A DNA stretch of 64,000 bases from Pseudomonas lundensis. Lineage in GTDB: Bacteria > Pseudomonadota > Gammaproteobacteria > Pseudomonadales > Pseudomonadaceae. Positions 35,501 to 45,251 of this stretch are shown one piece after another; positions within the stretch are counted from its first letter, which is position 1; every line of letters starts with the position of its first letter. A program made the position numbers and the translations under genes. The stretch is taken from NCBI RefSeq assembly GCF_001042985.1, contig NZ_JYKY01000012.1, positions 84,084 to 148,083 of the forward strand, read 5' to 3'. The notes below the pieces were generated by a model, which saw nothing but the letters and a program-made list of their open reading frames with translations, did not search any database and was not told the origin of the DNA.

Positions 35501-36684
35501 GCCGTCCTCAACAGATTACGGTGCTGGGCGCTACCGGCTCGATTGGCCTGAGTACGCTGGATGTGATTGCTCGCCACCCGGATCGCTATCAAGTGTTCGG
35601 GCTGAGCGGTTATAGCCGTCTCGCGCAACTGCTGGCATTGTGCATTCAGCACACGCCTCAGGTTGCAGTGGTGCCGGATGAGCGTTCCGCGCGTCAGCTG
35701 CAAGCTGATCTGCGCGCAGCGGGCCTCAACACCGAGGTGTTGGTGGGCGAGCAGGGTTTATGTGATATCGCCTCCGCGCCCGCGGTGGATGCCGTCATGG
35801 CAGCCATCGTCGGTGCTGCCGGGTTGCGTCCTACCTTGTCGGCAGTCAATGCGGGCAAGAAAATTCTGTTGGCGAACAAAGAAGCGCTGGTCATGACAGG
35901 CGCCCTGTTCATGCAGGCGGTGCGGCGTAGCGGTTCGGTATTGCTGCCCATTGACAGTGAGCACAACGCGATCTTTCAGTGCCTGCCGCAGGATTTCGCC
36001 CGTGGGCTGAGTCAGGTTGGCGTGCGACGGATTCTGCTGACCGCCTCTGGGGGGCCCTTCCGGGAAACCCCATTGGCTGATCTGGCGCATGTGACGCCCG
36101 ATCAGGCGTGTGCTCACCCTAACTGGTCGATGGGGCGAAAGATCTCGGTCGACTCAGCGAGCATGATGAATAAAGGCCTTGAGCTGATCGAGGCGTGCTG
36201 GCTGTTCGATGCCAAGCCTGCTCAGGTTGAGGTGGTGATTCATCCGCAAAGCGTCATTCACTCGCTGGTGGACTACATAGACGGGTCGGTGCTTGCGCAG
36301 TTGGGCAATCCTGACATGCGCACGCCGATTGCCAATGCGTTGGCGTGGCCTGAGCGTATCGATTCGGGTGTGGCGCCGCTGGATCTGTTTTCCGTGGCGC
36401 GTCTGGACTTCCAGCGCCCGGATGAGCAGCGCTTCCCTTGTCTGCGCCTGGCCCGTGAAGCGGCGGCGGCTGGTGACAGCGCGCCGGCCATGCTCAATGC
36501 GGCCAATGAAGTGGCGGTGGCGGCCTTCCTCGATGGGCGAATCCGCTACCCGCAGATTGCGCAATTGATTGAAGACGTTTTAAACAACGAGCCAGTGGTG
36601 CCCGTTAATGAGTTAGAGGCAGTCTTTGCCGCCGATGCCAGGGCGCGAGAGTTGGCTGATCAATGGTTGAGCCGTCAGGGCTGA
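35497..36684 (+). CDS. dxr: 1-deoxy-D-xylulose 5-phosphate reductoisomerase
   Basis: Dxr converts DXP to 2-C-methyl-D-erythritol 4-phosphate with NADPH, the first committed MEP step. The 395-residue product has the NADPH motif [15 protein letters not shown] near residue 8, [10 protein letters not shown] near residue 126, [12 protein letters not shown] near residue 152, and [11 protein letters not shown] near residue 185. [22 protein letters not shown] lies around residues 214-235. The start at 35497 overlaps the cdsA stop (ATGA) and matches the family; an ATG 15 bases earlier would add non-conserved residues. Confidence 0.97.
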   Translation: MSRPQQITVLGATGSIGLSTLDVIARHPDRYQVFGLSGYSRLAQLLALCIQHTPQVAVVPDERSARQLQADLRAAGLNTEVLVGEQGLCDIASAPAVDAVMAAIVGAAGLRPTLSAVNAGKKILLANKEALVMTGALFMQAVRRSGSVLLPIDSEHNAIFQCLPQDFARGLSQVGVRRILLTASGGPFRETPLADLAHVTPDQACAHPNWSMGRKISVDSASMMNKGLELIEACWLFDAKPAQVEVVIHPQSVIHSLVDYIDGSVLAQLGNPDMRTPIANALAWPERIDSGVAPLDLFSVARLDFQRPDEQRFPCLRLAREAAAAGDSAPAMLNAANEVAVAAFLDGRIRYPQIAQLIEDVLNNEPVVPVNELEAVFAADARARELADQWLSRQG

Positions 36685-36728
36685 TCAGTGCTGCTTGCCG
36701 TAACCGGACAGGATCACGGAGAAAGTAG

Positions 36729-38081
36729 ATGAGTGCGCTTTATATGATTGTTGGCACCCTGGTTGCATTGGGGGTGTTGGTCACTTTTCATGAATTCGGT
36801 CACTTTTGGGTGGCGCGCCGTTGCGGCGTCAAGGTTCTGCGCTTCTCTGTGGGGTTCGGCACGCCCTTGCTGCGCTGGCACGACCGTCAGGGCACTGAGT
36901 TTGTAGTGGCAGCGATCCCGTTGGGCGGCTACGTGAAAATGCTTGATGAGCGGGAAGGGGAGGTGCCAGCTGAACTGCTGGGCCAATCCTTCAATCGCAA
37001 AACCGTCGGGCAACGCATTGCCATCGTTGCAGCGGGCCCCATCGCCAACTTCATGCTGGCGATGGTGTTTTTCTGGATTCTGGCCATGCTGGGCAGCCAG
37101 CAAGTGCGCCCGGTCATTGGCGCAGTCGAAAGCGGTAGCCTGGCAGCGCAAGCCGGTCTGGTGCCCGGGCAGGAAATCGTTTCGATTGATGGAGAGCCCA
37201 CTTCGGGCTGGTCCAATGTGAATCTGCAGCTCGTGCGCCGCCTGGGCGAGAGCGGTTCGATTCACGTGGCCGTTCGTGAGGCGGGGAGCACTTCGGAGTC
37301 GACTCATGAGCTGGTTCTGCATGACTGGTTAAAAGGGGCTAACGAGCCTGATCCAATCAGTTCGCTGGGTATTCGTCCATGGCGTCCGGAGTTGCCGGCC
37401 GTACTGGCTGAGCTTGATCCTGAAGGCCCGGCCCAGGCCGCGGGCCTTAAAACCGGTGACAAACTGCTGGCCATGAACGATCAGCCGGTCAAGGACTGGC
37501 AGCAGGTGGTGGATTGGGTGCGGGTACGTCCTGAGGCGAAAATCGTATTGCGCGTCGAGCGTGATGGTGTGCCGATCGACATCCCCGTGGCATTGGCGGC
37601 GCGCGGTGAAGGCAAGGCCGCAACCGGTTATCTGGGGGCTGGGGTCAAGGGTGTGGACTGGCCGCCGGAGATGATTCGCGAGGTCAGTTACGGCCCGCTC
37701 GCCGCGATCGGCGAGGGCGCCAAACGGACTTGGACGATGAGCGTATTGACGCTCGACTCACTCAAGAAAATGTTGTTCGGCGAGCTCTCGGTAAAAAACT
37801 TGAGTGGACCGATAACCATTGCTAAAGTGGCGGGCGCTTCTGCCCAGTCGGGTGTCGCGGACTTCTTGAATTTCCTGGCTTATCTGAGTATCAGTCTTGG
37901 GGTTCTGAACTTGTTGCCCATCCCGGTACTGGATGGGGGGCATTTGTTGTTTTATCTGATCGAGTGGGCGCGTGGTCGTCCCTTGTCGGATCGGGTGCAG
38001 GGTTGGGGAATGCAGATCGGTATCAGTTTGGTGGTCGGGGTGATGTTACTTGCCCTGGTCAACGACCTGGGACGACTGTAA
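36729..38081 (+). CDS. rseP: Regulated intramembrane protease RseP (S2P zinc metalloprotease)
   Basis: RseP cleaves anti-sigma factors such as MucA/RseA in the membrane after a first periplasmic cut, releasing the envelope-stress sigma factor. The 450-residue product has the zinc site H21-E22-F-G-H25 in the first helix, two PDZ domains (about residues 115-290), and the third zinc ligand in NLLPIPVLDGGH near residue 400. Four membrane helices are expected. GGAG precedes the ATG. It sits directly upstream of bamA, whose products depend on the same envelope-stress control, with a terminator-like hairpin in between. Confidence 0.97.
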   Translation: MSALYMIVGTLVALGVLVTFHEFGHFWVARRCGVKVLRFSVGFGTPLLRWHDRQGTEFVVAAIPLGGYVKMLDEREGEVPAELLGQSFNRKTVGQRIAIVAAGPIANFMLAMVFFWILAMLGSQQVRPVIGAVESGSLAAQAGLVPGQEIVSIDGEPTSGWSNVNLQLVRRLGESGSIHVAVREAGSTSESTHELVLHDWLKGANEPDPISSLGIRPWRPELPAVLAELDPEGPAQAAGLKTGDKLLAMNDQPVKDWQQVVDWVRVRPEAKIVLRVERDGVPIDIPVALAARGEGKAATGYLGAGVKGVDWPPEMIREVSYGPLAAIGEGAKRTWTMSVLTLDSLKKMLFGELSVKNLSGPITIAKVAGASAQSGVADFLNFLAYLSISLGVLNLLPIPVLDGGHLLFYLIEWARGRPLSDRVQGWGMQIGISLVVGVMLLALVNDLGRL

Positions 38082-38102
38082 ACGCTTCGCTGAATTGCGA
38101 AT

Positions 38103-38130
38103 CTGCCGCATTTTGCGGCAGTTTGTTTAT
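38103..38130 (+). terminator. Terminator/attenuator between rseP and bamA
   Basis: A perfect 8-bp stem (CTGCCGCA / TGCGGCAG) with a 3-base loop followed by TTTGTTT. It ends about 27 bases before the bamA ATG, so bamA is either reached by read-through or has an extra promoter. Confidence 0.65.
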
Positions 38131-38156
38131 TGCCAGTTGGAATAAGAAAGGACTTC

Positions 38157-40484
38157 ATGAAACGTCTGCTGCTAACTGCGGTTCTCACCGTACTGATGAT
38201 CGCCGAAGTTCACGCCGAGTCCTTCACTATCTCTGATATTCGTGTCAACGGGCTGCAGCGGGTTTCCGCTGGTAGCGTGTTTGGCGCGTTGCCGCTGAAC
38301 GTGGGTGAGGTAGCGGATGACCGCCGGTTGGTGGAATCCACTCGTGCGTTGTTCAAAACCGGTTTCTTTCAGGATATCCAACTGGGTCGTGATGGCAATG
38401 TGCTCGTCATTACGGTTGTCGAACGTCCTTCCGTTTCAAGCATCACCATTGACGGAAACAAGGCTATTTCCACTGATGACTTGATGAAAGGTCTTAAACA
38501 GTCGGGTCTTGCCGAAGGTGAAATCTTCCAGCGTGCCACCCTTGAGGGTGTGCGTAACGAACTGCAACGTCAGTATGTTGCCCAAGGTCGTTACTCGGCG
38601 ACGGTCGACACTGAAGTCGTGTCCGAACCTCGCAACCGGGTCGCCTTGAAGGTCAACATCAACGAAGGCACGGTTGCGGCTATCCAGCACATCAACGTGG
38701 TGGGCAATACTGTCTTCCCGGAAGAAGACCTCGTTGACCTGTTTGAACTGAAAACCACCAACTGGTTGTCGTTCTTCAAGAATGACGACAAGTATGCGCG
38801 TGAAAAACTGTCCGGTGACCTTGAGCGCCTGCGCTCGTATTACCTCGACCGTGGCTATATCAACATGGATATCGCCTCCACTCAGGTATCGATCACCCCG
38901 GACAAGAAAAACGTCTATATCACGGTCAACGTGAATGAAGGCGAAAAGTACAATGTGGGCGAAGTGAAGCTGAGCGGTGACCTCAAGGTTCCTGAAGATC
39001 AGATCAAGTCGCTGCTGCTGGTTCAGCCGGGCCAGGTGTTCTCCCGCAAGCTGATGACCACGACCTCCGAGCTGATCACCCGTCGTCTGGGTAACGAAGG
39101 TTATACCTTCGCCAACGTCAACGGCGTGCCTCAGCCAAACCCGGAAGACCACACCGTGGCCATCACCTTCGTGGTGGATCCGGGCAAGCGTGCTTATGTC
39201 AACCGTATCAACTTCCGCGGCAACACCAAGTCGGAAGACGAAGTGCTGCGTCGCGAAATGCGCCAGATGGAAGGTGGCTGGGCGTCGACTTACCTGATCG
39301 ACCAGTCCAAGGTGCGCCTTGAGCGTCTGGGCTTCTTCAAGGAAGTGAACGTTGAAACCCCGGCCGTGCCCGGTACAGACGACCAGGTCGATGTGAACTA
39401 CGCCGTAGAAGAACAGGCTTCCGGTTCGATCACCGCCAGCGTCGGCTTTGCCCAAAGCGCCGGTTTGATCCTGGGTGGTTCGATTACCCAGAACAACTTC
39501 CTGGGTACGGGTAACCGCGTCAGCGTGGGCCTGACCCGCAGTGAATACCAGAGCCGTTACAACTTCAGTTATGTGGATCCGTACTGGACAGCTGATGGCG
39601 TGAGCCTGGGTTACAACGCGTTCTACCGTACGACCGACTACAAAGACCTCGATGTTGATGTAGCAAACTACTCGGTCGACAGCCTGGGCGCCGGTATCAC
39701 AATGGGGTATCCGATCAGCGATACCTCGCGCCTGACCTATGGCCTGAGCGTGCAGCAGGATGAAATCAGTACCGGCACCTACACCGTTGACGAGATCTTC
39801 GATTTCATCAACAAAGAAGGCGACAAGTTCCTGAACTTCAAGGCTTCTGCCGGCTGGTCCGAATCGACTCTGAACAAAGGTGTGTTGCCGACACGCGGCA
39901 GCTCGCAAAGCTTGACGCTTGAAACCACCATTCCGGGCAGTGATCTCCAGTTCTACAAACTGGATTACCGCGCCCAGTTGTTCCAGCCGTTGACCGACAC
40001 CTACACGATGCGCCTGCACACCGAGCTGGGTTACGGTGACAGCTATGGCTCGACGTCGGGGCTGCCGTTCTACGAGAACTACTATGCAGGTGGTTTCAAC
40101 TCGGTCCGTGGTTTCAAGGACAGTGCGCTGGGTCCACGCAGTACCCCGAACAAGAATGACCCGGATCAAGATCCGCTGCCGTTTGGTGGTAACGTCCTGA
40201 TCCAGGGCGGGGCAGAAGTTCTGTTCCCGATGCCGTTCGTGAAAGATCAACGTTCCCTGCGCACCTCCGTGTTCTGGGATGTGGGTAATGTTTTCGACAC
40301 CAACTGCAAGTCGACCACAAAAGATTGCGATATCAGCTTTAGTAATATGGCCAGCTCTGTGGGTGTTGGCGTAACGTGGGTGACCGCACTTGGCCCGTTG
40401 AGCTTCAGCTTGGCCATGCCGATCAAGAAACCGGATGACGCAGATACCCAAGTGTTCCAGTTCTCCCTCGGCCAGACTTTCTAA
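38157..40484 (+). CDS. bamA: Outer membrane protein assembly factor BamA
   Basis: BamA (Opr86 in P. aeruginosa) is the essential Omp85 protein that folds beta-barrels into the outer membrane. The 775-residue product has a signal peptide (MKRLLLTAVLTVLMIAEVHA), five POTRA domains over about residues 22-420, and a C-terminal 16-strand barrel ending in the required phenylalanine (QFSLGQTF). The conserved VRGF motif of strand-lid loop 6 is present (FNSVRGFKDSALG). The start at 38157 has AAAGGA upstream; an in-frame ATG 27 bases earlier would spoil the signal peptide. The chaperone gene skp follows. Confidence 0.97.
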   Translation: MKRLLLTAVLTVLMIAEVHAESFTISDIRVNGLQRVSAGSVFGALPLNVGEVADDRRLVESTRALFKTGFFQDIQLGRDGNVLVITVVERPSVSSITIDGNKAISTDDLMKGLKQSGLAEGEIFQRATLEGVRNELQRQYVAQGRYSATVDTEVVSEPRNRVALKVNINEGTVAAIQHINVVGNTVFPEEDLVDLFELKTTNWLSFFKNDDKYAREKLSGDLERLRSYYLDRGYINMDIASTQVSITPDKKNVYITVNVNEGEKYNVGEVKLSGDLKVPEDQIKSLLLVQPGQVFSRKLMTTTSELITRRLGNEGYTFANVNGVPQPNPEDHTVAITFVVDPGKRAYVNRINFRGNTKSEDEVLRREMRQMEGGWASTYLIDQSKVRLERLGFFKEVNVETPAVPGTDDQVDVNYAVEEQASGSITASVGFAQSAGLILGGSITQNNFLGTGNRVSVGLTRSEYQSRYNFSYVDPYWTADGVSLGYNAFYRTTDYKDLDVDVANYSVDSLGAGITMGYPISDTSRLTYGLSVQQDEISTGTYTVDEIFDFINKEGDKFLNFKASAGWSESTLNKGVLPTRGSSQSLTLETTIPGSDLQFYKLDYRAQLFQPLTDTYTMRLHTELGYGDSYGSTSGLPFYENYYAGGFNSVRGFKDSALGPRSTPNKNDPDQDPLPFGGNVLIQGGAEVLFPMPFVKDQRSLRTSVFWDVGNVFDTNCKSTTKDCDISFSNMASSVGVGVTWVTALGPLSFSLAMPIKKPDDADTQVFQFSLGQTF

Positions 40485-40527
40485 AAGCCTGACTTTAGAT
40501 AAACAACGGATTTAGTAGGAGTGCATC

Positions 40528-41031
40528 GTGCGTAAGTTGACTCAATTGGTTCTCCTGGCTTCGGTTCTGGTAGCAGGTCCGGCGTTTGCCGACATGAAAA
40601 TTGCCGTTCTGAACTATCAGATGGCGCTGCTGGAATCTGACGCTGCCAAGCGTTACGCCGTAGATGCCGAGAAGAAATTCGGTCCGCAACTGACCAAACT
40701 GAAGTCCCTGGAAAGCAGTGCCAAAGGGATTCAGGATCGTCTGGTCAAAGGCGGCGACAAAATGCAGCAAGGCGAGCGTGAGCGTCTGGAGCTTGAATTC
40801 AAGCAAAAGGCCCGCGATTTCCAGTTCCAGTCCAAGGAACTGAACGAAGCCAAAGCCGTTGCTGACCGTGAAATGCTGAAACAGCTGAAGCCAAAACTGG
40901 ACAGCGCTGTTGAAGAAGTCATCAAGAAAGGCGCCTATGACCTGGTGTTCGAGCGTGGTGCAGTGATCGATGTCAAACCTCAATACGACATCACTCGCCA
41001 AGTCATTGAGCGCATGAATCAGCTGAAGTAA
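40528..41031 (+). CDS. skp: Periplasmic chaperone Skp/OmpH
   Basis: Skp is a trimeric, jellyfish-shaped periplasmic chaperone that carries unfolded outer-membrane proteins to BamA. The 167-residue product has a cleavable signal peptide ending VAGPAFA at about residue 21, then [19 protein letters not shown] and a long charged helical pair (about residues 55-120) that forms the tentacles. The start codon is GTG at 40528, with AGGAG about 8 bases before it. It lies between bamA and lpxD, with only 2 bases to lpxD. Confidence 0.94.
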   Translation: MRKLTQLVLLASVLVAGPAFADMKIAVLNYQMALLESDAAKRYAVDAEKKFGPQLTKLKSLESSAKGIQDRLVKGGDKMQQGERERLELEFKQKARDFQFQSKELNEAKAVADREMLKQLKPKLDSAVEEVIKKGAYDLVFERGAVIDVKPQYDITRQVIERMNQLK

Positions 41032-41033
41032 TT

Positions 41034-42056
41034 ATGACTGCGACTATAAAACTCGGCCAATTGGCCGAGTTCCTCGGTGCCACCTTGCGTGGCAGCGCGG
41101 AGAAAGAAATCACTGGGCTAGCCACTTTACAAGAGGCTGGCCCATCTCAGTTGAGCTTTCTGGCCAACCCGCAGTACCGAAAGTTCTTGGTCGATTGTCA
41201 GGCTGGAGCCGTTTTGCTCAAGTCAGCCGACGCTGAAGACTATGCCGGTGATGCTTTGGTGGTGCCGGATCCTTACCTGGCATACGCCCGTATTTCCCAT
41301 CTGTTTGACCCCAAGCCCAAGGCGGTTGCCGGTGTGCATCCTTCAGCCGTGATTGCGGCGGATGCGAGGGTAGATCCTGCGGCCAGCATCGGCGCCTTTG
41401 CAGTGATTGAAAGCGGTGCGCGCATTGCGGCTGGCGTGACCGTCGGGCCTCATTGCTTTATCGGTGCTCGCTGTGAAATCGGTGAGGGTGGCTGGTTGGC
41501 GCCGCGCGTGACGCTTTATCACGATGTTCGCATCGGTAAGCGTGTCGTGATTCAGTCGGGCGCCGTGCTGGGAGGCGAAGGTTTCGGTTTCGCCAACGAG
41601 AAGGGTGTCTGGCAAAAAATTGCCCAGATCGGCGGCGTGACCATTGGTGATGATGTCGAGATCGGTGTGAACACTGCCATCGACCGTGGTGCCCTGGCAG
41701 ATACGGTTATTGGCAATGGGGTCAAACTCGATAACCAGATTCAGATCGCGCACAACGTGCAGGTCGGTGACCATACGGCGATGGCCGCGTGTGTCGGGAT
41801 TTCAGGAAGCACTAAAATCGGCAAGCACTGCATGTTGGCCGGTGGTGTCGGTTTGGTGGGGCATATTGAGATCTGCGACAACGTTTTCCTCACCGGGATG
41901 ACCATGGTGACTCACTCCATTACCGAGCCGGGTGCTTACTCTTCCGGAACAGCCATGCAGCCAGCGGCTGAATGGCGCAAGAGTGCGGCACGTATTCGCC
42001 AGCTGGACGACATCGCGCGACGATTGAAACAACTGGAAAAACGCGTCGAGAAGTGA
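41034..42056 (+). CDS. lpxD: UDP-3-O-(3-hydroxyacyl)glucosamine N-acyltransferase
   Basis: LpxD adds the second hydroxyacyl chain (from ACP) to UDP-3-O-acyl-glucosamine in lipid A synthesis. The 340-residue product has an N-terminal uridine-binding domain ([13 protein letters not shown] near residue 39) and a left-handed beta helix of hexapeptide repeats. The catalytic-type [22 protein letters not shown] region is near residue 235. It ends in a helical bundle ([16 protein letters not shown]). It follows skp by 2 bases, so they are coupled. Confidence 0.96.
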   Translation: MTATIKLGQLAEFLGATLRGSAEKEITGLATLQEAGPSQLSFLANPQYRKFLVDCQAGAVLLKSADAEDYAGDALVVPDPYLAYARISHLFDPKPKAVAGVHPSAVIAADARVDPAASIGAFAVIESGARIAAGVTVGPHCFIGARCEIGEGGWLAPRVTLYHDVRIGKRVVIQSGAVLGGEGFGFANEKGVWQKIAQIGGVTIGDDVEIGVNTAIDRGALADTVIGNGVKLDNQIQIAHNVQVGDHTAMAACVGISGSTKIGKHCMLAGGVGLVGHIEICDNVFLTGMTMVTHSITEPGAYSSGTAMQPAAEWRKSAARIRQLDDIARRLKQLEKRVEK

Positions 42057-42197
42057 CCCCTGACGGTATCGCTTCATCTGAAAGCTAATACTATTTCCAT
42101 ATCAAGCGCGCAGGGCCAAGGGTCTGCGTTCTTGATTTGCTAGAGGAGCGTGCCTTCGTAGCGCGCGCCCAATCTTTATTACAGGCTTCCCCACGAA

Positions 42198-42638
42198 ATG
42201 ATGGACATCAACGAGATTCGCGAATATCTGCCTCACCGTTACCCTTTCCTGCTGGTGGATCGAGTGGTGGATCTGGATGTCGAGAACAAGCGCATTCGTG
42301 CTTACAAGAATGTCAGCATCAACGAACCGTTCTTCAACGGTCACTTTCCGGCGCACCCGATCATGCCCGGCGTGTTGATCATCGAAGCCATGGCGCAAGC
42401 TGCGGGCATTCTGGGTTTCAAGATGCTGGACGTGAAACCTGCAGACGGGACGCTGTATTACTTCGTCGGTTCCGACAAACTGCGTTTCCGTCAGCCCGTG
42501 TTGCCGGGCGATCAATTGATCCTGGAAGCCAAGTTCCTGAGCTGCAAGCGTTCGATCTGGAAGTTCGAGTGCCAGGCAACGGTTGATGGCAAGCCGGTAT
42601 GCTCGGCTGAAATTATCTGTGCGGAACGCAAACTATGA
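42198..42638 (+). CDS. fabZ: 3-hydroxyacyl-[acyl-carrier-protein] dehydratase FabZ
   Basis: FabZ dehydrates 3-hydroxyacyl-ACP in fatty acid elongation and competes with LpxA/LpxD for the hydroxyacyl pool. The 146-residue hot-dog-fold protein has [13 protein letters not shown] near residue 11, the active-site His49 in [15 protein letters not shown] and the [10 protein letters not shown] motif. Two adjacent ATGs (42198, 42201) are possible. The gap to lpxD is 141 bases, unusual in this dense run. It overlaps lpxA by four bases. Confidence 0.96.
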   Translation: MMDINEIREYLPHRYPFLLVDRVVDLDVENKRIRAYKNVSINEPFFNGHFPAHPIMPGVLIIEAMAQAAGILGFKMLDVKPADGTLYYFVGSDKLRFRQPVLPGDQLILEAKFLSCKRSIWKFECQATVDGKPVCSAEIICAERKL

Positions 42639-43411
42639 GTTTGATTGACCCTCGCGCAATCATCGATCCGACGGCCATTCTGGCCGACGACGTCGTGGTC
42701 GGCCCTTGGTCGATCGTCGGCGCAGGTGTGGAAATCGGCGAGGGAACAGTGATTGGGCCGCATGTCATTCTTAAAGGCCCAACCAAAATCGGTAAGCACA
42801 ATCGTATCTACCAGTTCTCATCAGTCGGTGAAGATACGCCCGATCTGAAGTACAAAGGCGAAGAGACACGCCTGGTGATCGGTGATCACAATGTGATTCG
42901 CGAAGGTGTGACCATTCATCGCGGCACGGTTCAGGACCGTGCCGAGACGACCCTGGGTGATCACAACCTGATTATGGCGTACGCCCACATCGGGCATGAC
43001 AGCGTAATCGGCAACCATTGCATTCTGGTCAACAACGCCGCGCTGGCAGGCCATGTGCACATGGGGGACTGGGCGATCCTGTCGGGTTTCACGCTGGTGC
43101 ATCAGTTCTGTCATATCGGTGCTCACAGCTTTTCAGGCATGGGTACAGCGATTGGCAAGGACGTTCCGGCCTTTGTCACGGTGTTTGGCAGCCCAGCCGA
43201 AGCCCGTAGCATGAATTTCGAGGGCATGCGCCGTCGTGGTTTTAGTGAAGATGCGATTCACGCCTTGCGTCGGGCCTACAAGGTGGTTTACCGCCAGGGG
43301 CTGACGGTTGAACAAGCGCTCGCCGAACTGGCTGAGCCCTCTGCGCAGTTCCCGGAAGTCGCACTGTTTGTGGAGTCGATTCGTTCATCGACCCGCGGCA
43401 TTACCCGCTGA
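42635..43411 (+). CDS. lpxA: UDP-N-acetylglucosamine O-acyltransferase LpxA
   Basis: LpxA catalyses the first lipid A step, 3-O-acylation of UDP-GlcNAc. The 258-residue product starts with hexapeptide repeats ([28 protein letters not shown]). It has the catalytic His in [14 protein letters not shown] near residue 125 and a C-terminal helical domain beginning [16 protein letters not shown]. The ATG overlaps the fabZ stop as ATGA, and lpxB starts 2 bases after its own stop. Confidence 0.97.
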   Translation: MSLIDPRAIIDPTAILADDVVVGPWSIVGAGVEIGEGTVIGPHVILKGPTKIGKHNRIYQFSSVGEDTPDLKYKGEETRLVIGDHNVIREGVTIHRGTVQDRAETTLGDHNLIMAYAHIGHDSVIGNHCILVNNAALAGHVHMGDWAILSGFTLVHQFCHIGAHSFSGMGTAIGKDVPAFVTVFGSPAEARSMNFEGMRRRGFSEDAIHALRRAYKVVYRQGLTVEQALAELAEPSAQFPEVALFVESIRSSTRGITR

Positions 43412-43413
43412 TC

Positions 43414-44544
43414 ATGGCCAGGTTGCGTATTGCGCTGGTGGCGGGTGAGGCCTCTGGCGACATCCTGGGTTCAGGCCTGATGCGAGCGCTCAAGGCTCAG
43501 CACCCCGATATTGAGTTTATCGGTGTGGGAGGCCCGCTGATGGAAGCGCAGGGCATGCGCTCTTACTTCCCGATGGAGCGTCTGTCGGTCATGGGGCTGG
43601 TTGAGGTACTTGGCCGTTTGCGCGAGTTGCTCAAACGCCGCAAAGCGCTGATCCAGACCCTCATTGCCGAAAAACCTGATGTATTTATCGGCATCGATGC
43701 GCCTGATTTCACCCTCAATATCGAGCTTCAGTTACGGCGTGCTGGCATCAAGACCGTGCATTACGTCAGCCCGTCCGTGTGGGCGTGGCGGCAGAAACGC
43801 GTGCTGAAAATTCGCGAAGGTTGCGACTTGATGCTCACGTTGCTGCCGTTTGAAGCCAAATTCTACGAAGAGCATGGCGTGCCGGTGCGGTTTGTTGGCC
43901 ATACGCTGGCGGACACTATTCCCCTTGAGGCCGATAAAGCCGCTGCCCGTGCCGAACTGGGGTTGCCTGACGGCCCGTTGGTCGCCTTGATGCCGGGAAG
44001 TCGTGGCGGGGAAGTGGGCAAATTGGGTGGGCTGTTCCTGGACGCTGCCCTAAAAATCCGCGAAGCCCGGCCCGACACACGTTTTGTATTGCCTTGTGCC
44101 AATGCTGCGCGCCGGGTGCAAATCGAACAGTTGCTGGCTGAGCGGGACTTGCCCTTGACCTTGCTCGACGGGCGTTCGCACCTGGCCTTGGCTGCCTGTG
44201 ACGCGGTGTTGATCGCCTCGGGCACCGCCACGCTTGAGGCGTTGCTGTACAAGCGGCCGATGGTGGTGGCGTATCGCCTGTCGCGGGTTACGTTCTGGAT
44301 TCTCAAGCGTCTGGTAAAAAGCCCTTACGTGTCTTTGCCCAACTTGCTGGCCCAGCGGATGCTGGTGCCCGAGTTGCTGCAAGATGCCGCCACCCCCGAG
44401 GCATTGGCCAAGACCCTGTTGCCACTGCTGGACAATGGCCAGGAGCAAACCCGGGGTTTCGACGAAATTCATCGTACGTTGCGTCTCGACGCTTCCAATC
44501 AGGCCGCCAAAGCGGTGCTTGAGCTGATTGCACCCTCCAAATGA
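43414..44544 (+). CDS. lpxB: Lipid-A-disaccharide synthase
   Basis: LpxB joins UDP-diacylglucosamine and lipid X into the lipid A disaccharide at the inner membrane. It is a 376-residue GT19 enzyme with [15 protein letters not shown] near the start, [12 protein letters not shown] near residue 45, [14 protein letters not shown] near residue 120, and MPGSRGGEV near residue 193. The [10 protein letters not shown] donor-binding motif is near residue 270. It overlaps rnhB by four bases. Confidence 0.97.
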   Translation: MARLRIALVAGEASGDILGSGLMRALKAQHPDIEFIGVGGPLMEAQGMRSYFPMERLSVMGLVEVLGRLRELLKRRKALIQTLIAEKPDVFIGIDAPDFTLNIELQLRRAGIKTVHYVSPSVWAWRQKRVLKIREGCDLMLTLLPFEAKFYEEHGVPVRFVGHTLADTIPLEADKAAARAELGLPDGPLVALMPGSRGGEVGKLGGLFLDAALKIREARPDTRFVLPCANAARRVQIEQLLAERDLPLTLLDGRSHLALAACDAVLIASGTATLEALLYKRPMVVAYRLSRVTFWILKRLVKSPYVSLPNLLAQRMLVPELLQDAATPEALAKTLLPLLDNGQEQTRGFDEIHRTLRLDASNQAAKAVLELIAPSK

Positions 44545-45173
44545 GTAAAGTGACTATGCAAATCGGATTGGACTTCAATCTGGTCGAAGACCTTGTGGCC
44601 GGTGTGGACGAAGTGGGTCGCGGCCCGTTGTGCGGCGCAGTGGTCACAGCAGCAGTGATTCTGGACCCGGCCCGGCCGATCGCCGGTCTTAATGACTCAA
44701 AAAAACTGACTGAGGCGCGTCGCGAAAAGCTGTATGACGAAATTTGCGAAAAGGCCTTGAGCTGGTGCATTGCCCGGGCTGAAGTCGAAGAGATCGACGA
44801 GCTGAATATCCTGCATGCCACCCTGTTGGCCATGCAGCGCGCTGTAGAAGGGTTGAGCATCACCCCGAAACTGGCCATGATCGACGGCAATCGCTGCCCC
44901 ACATTGGCCATGCCGGCCGAAGCCGTGGTCAAGGGTGACAGCAAGGTGCCAGCCATTGCGGCGGCATCGATCCTGGCCAAGGTCAGCCGTGACCGTGAAA
45001 TGGCAGCCTTCGAGTTGCAATACCCGGGTTACGGTATTGGCGGGCATAAAGGCTACCCGACGGCGGTACACCTTGAAGCCCTTGAGCGTCTTGGTCCTAC
45101 GCCAATTCATCGCCGGTCCTTCGGGCCGGTGCGCCGTGCCTACGAAGCCCGTGAAGGCTTGACCGAGGTTTAG
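44541..45173 (+). CDS. rnhB: Ribonuclease HII
   Basis: RNase HII cuts RNA in RNA-DNA hybrids and removes single misincorporated ribonucleotides. The 210-residue product has the catalytic [10 protein letters not shown] near residue 23 (Asp-Glu), the [12 protein letters not shown] block, IDGNRCP near residue 114 and [21 protein letters not shown], which carries another active-site Asp region. The ATG overlaps the lpxB stop; an alternative ATG lies five codons later. It is followed by a clear terminator before dnaE. Confidence 0.96.
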   Translation: MSKVTMQIGLDFNLVEDLVAGVDEVGRGPLCGAVVTAAVILDPARPIAGLNDSKKLTEARREKLYDEICEKALSWCIARAEVEEIDELNILHATLLAMQRAVEGLSITPKLAMIDGNRCPTLAMPAEAVVKGDSKVPAIAAASILAKVSRDREMAAFELQYPGYGIGGHKGYPTAVHLEALERLGPTPIHRRSFGPVRRAYEAREGLTEV

Positions 45174-45194
45174 CCCCAAGGCTGATGTTTTTGC

Positions 45195-45227
45195 CAAGGC
45201 CCGGTACAATCCGGGCCTTGTTGTTTC
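45195..45227 (+). terminator. Rho-independent terminator after rnhB
   Basis: A perfect 10-bp stem (CAAGGCCCGG / CCGGGCCTTG) around TACAAT, followed by TTGTTT. It probably ends the lpx-rnhB transcript. dnaE begins 25 bases later, so its promoter must overlap or lie upstream. Confidence 0.8.
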
Positions 45228-45251
45228 CCAAAGCTAATAGACAGGATCACC

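Noticed and set aside
38436..40451. 671-residue open frame antisense to bamA
   Set aside because: A shadow of the strongly codon-biased bamA frame, with no domain, signal or ribosome site.
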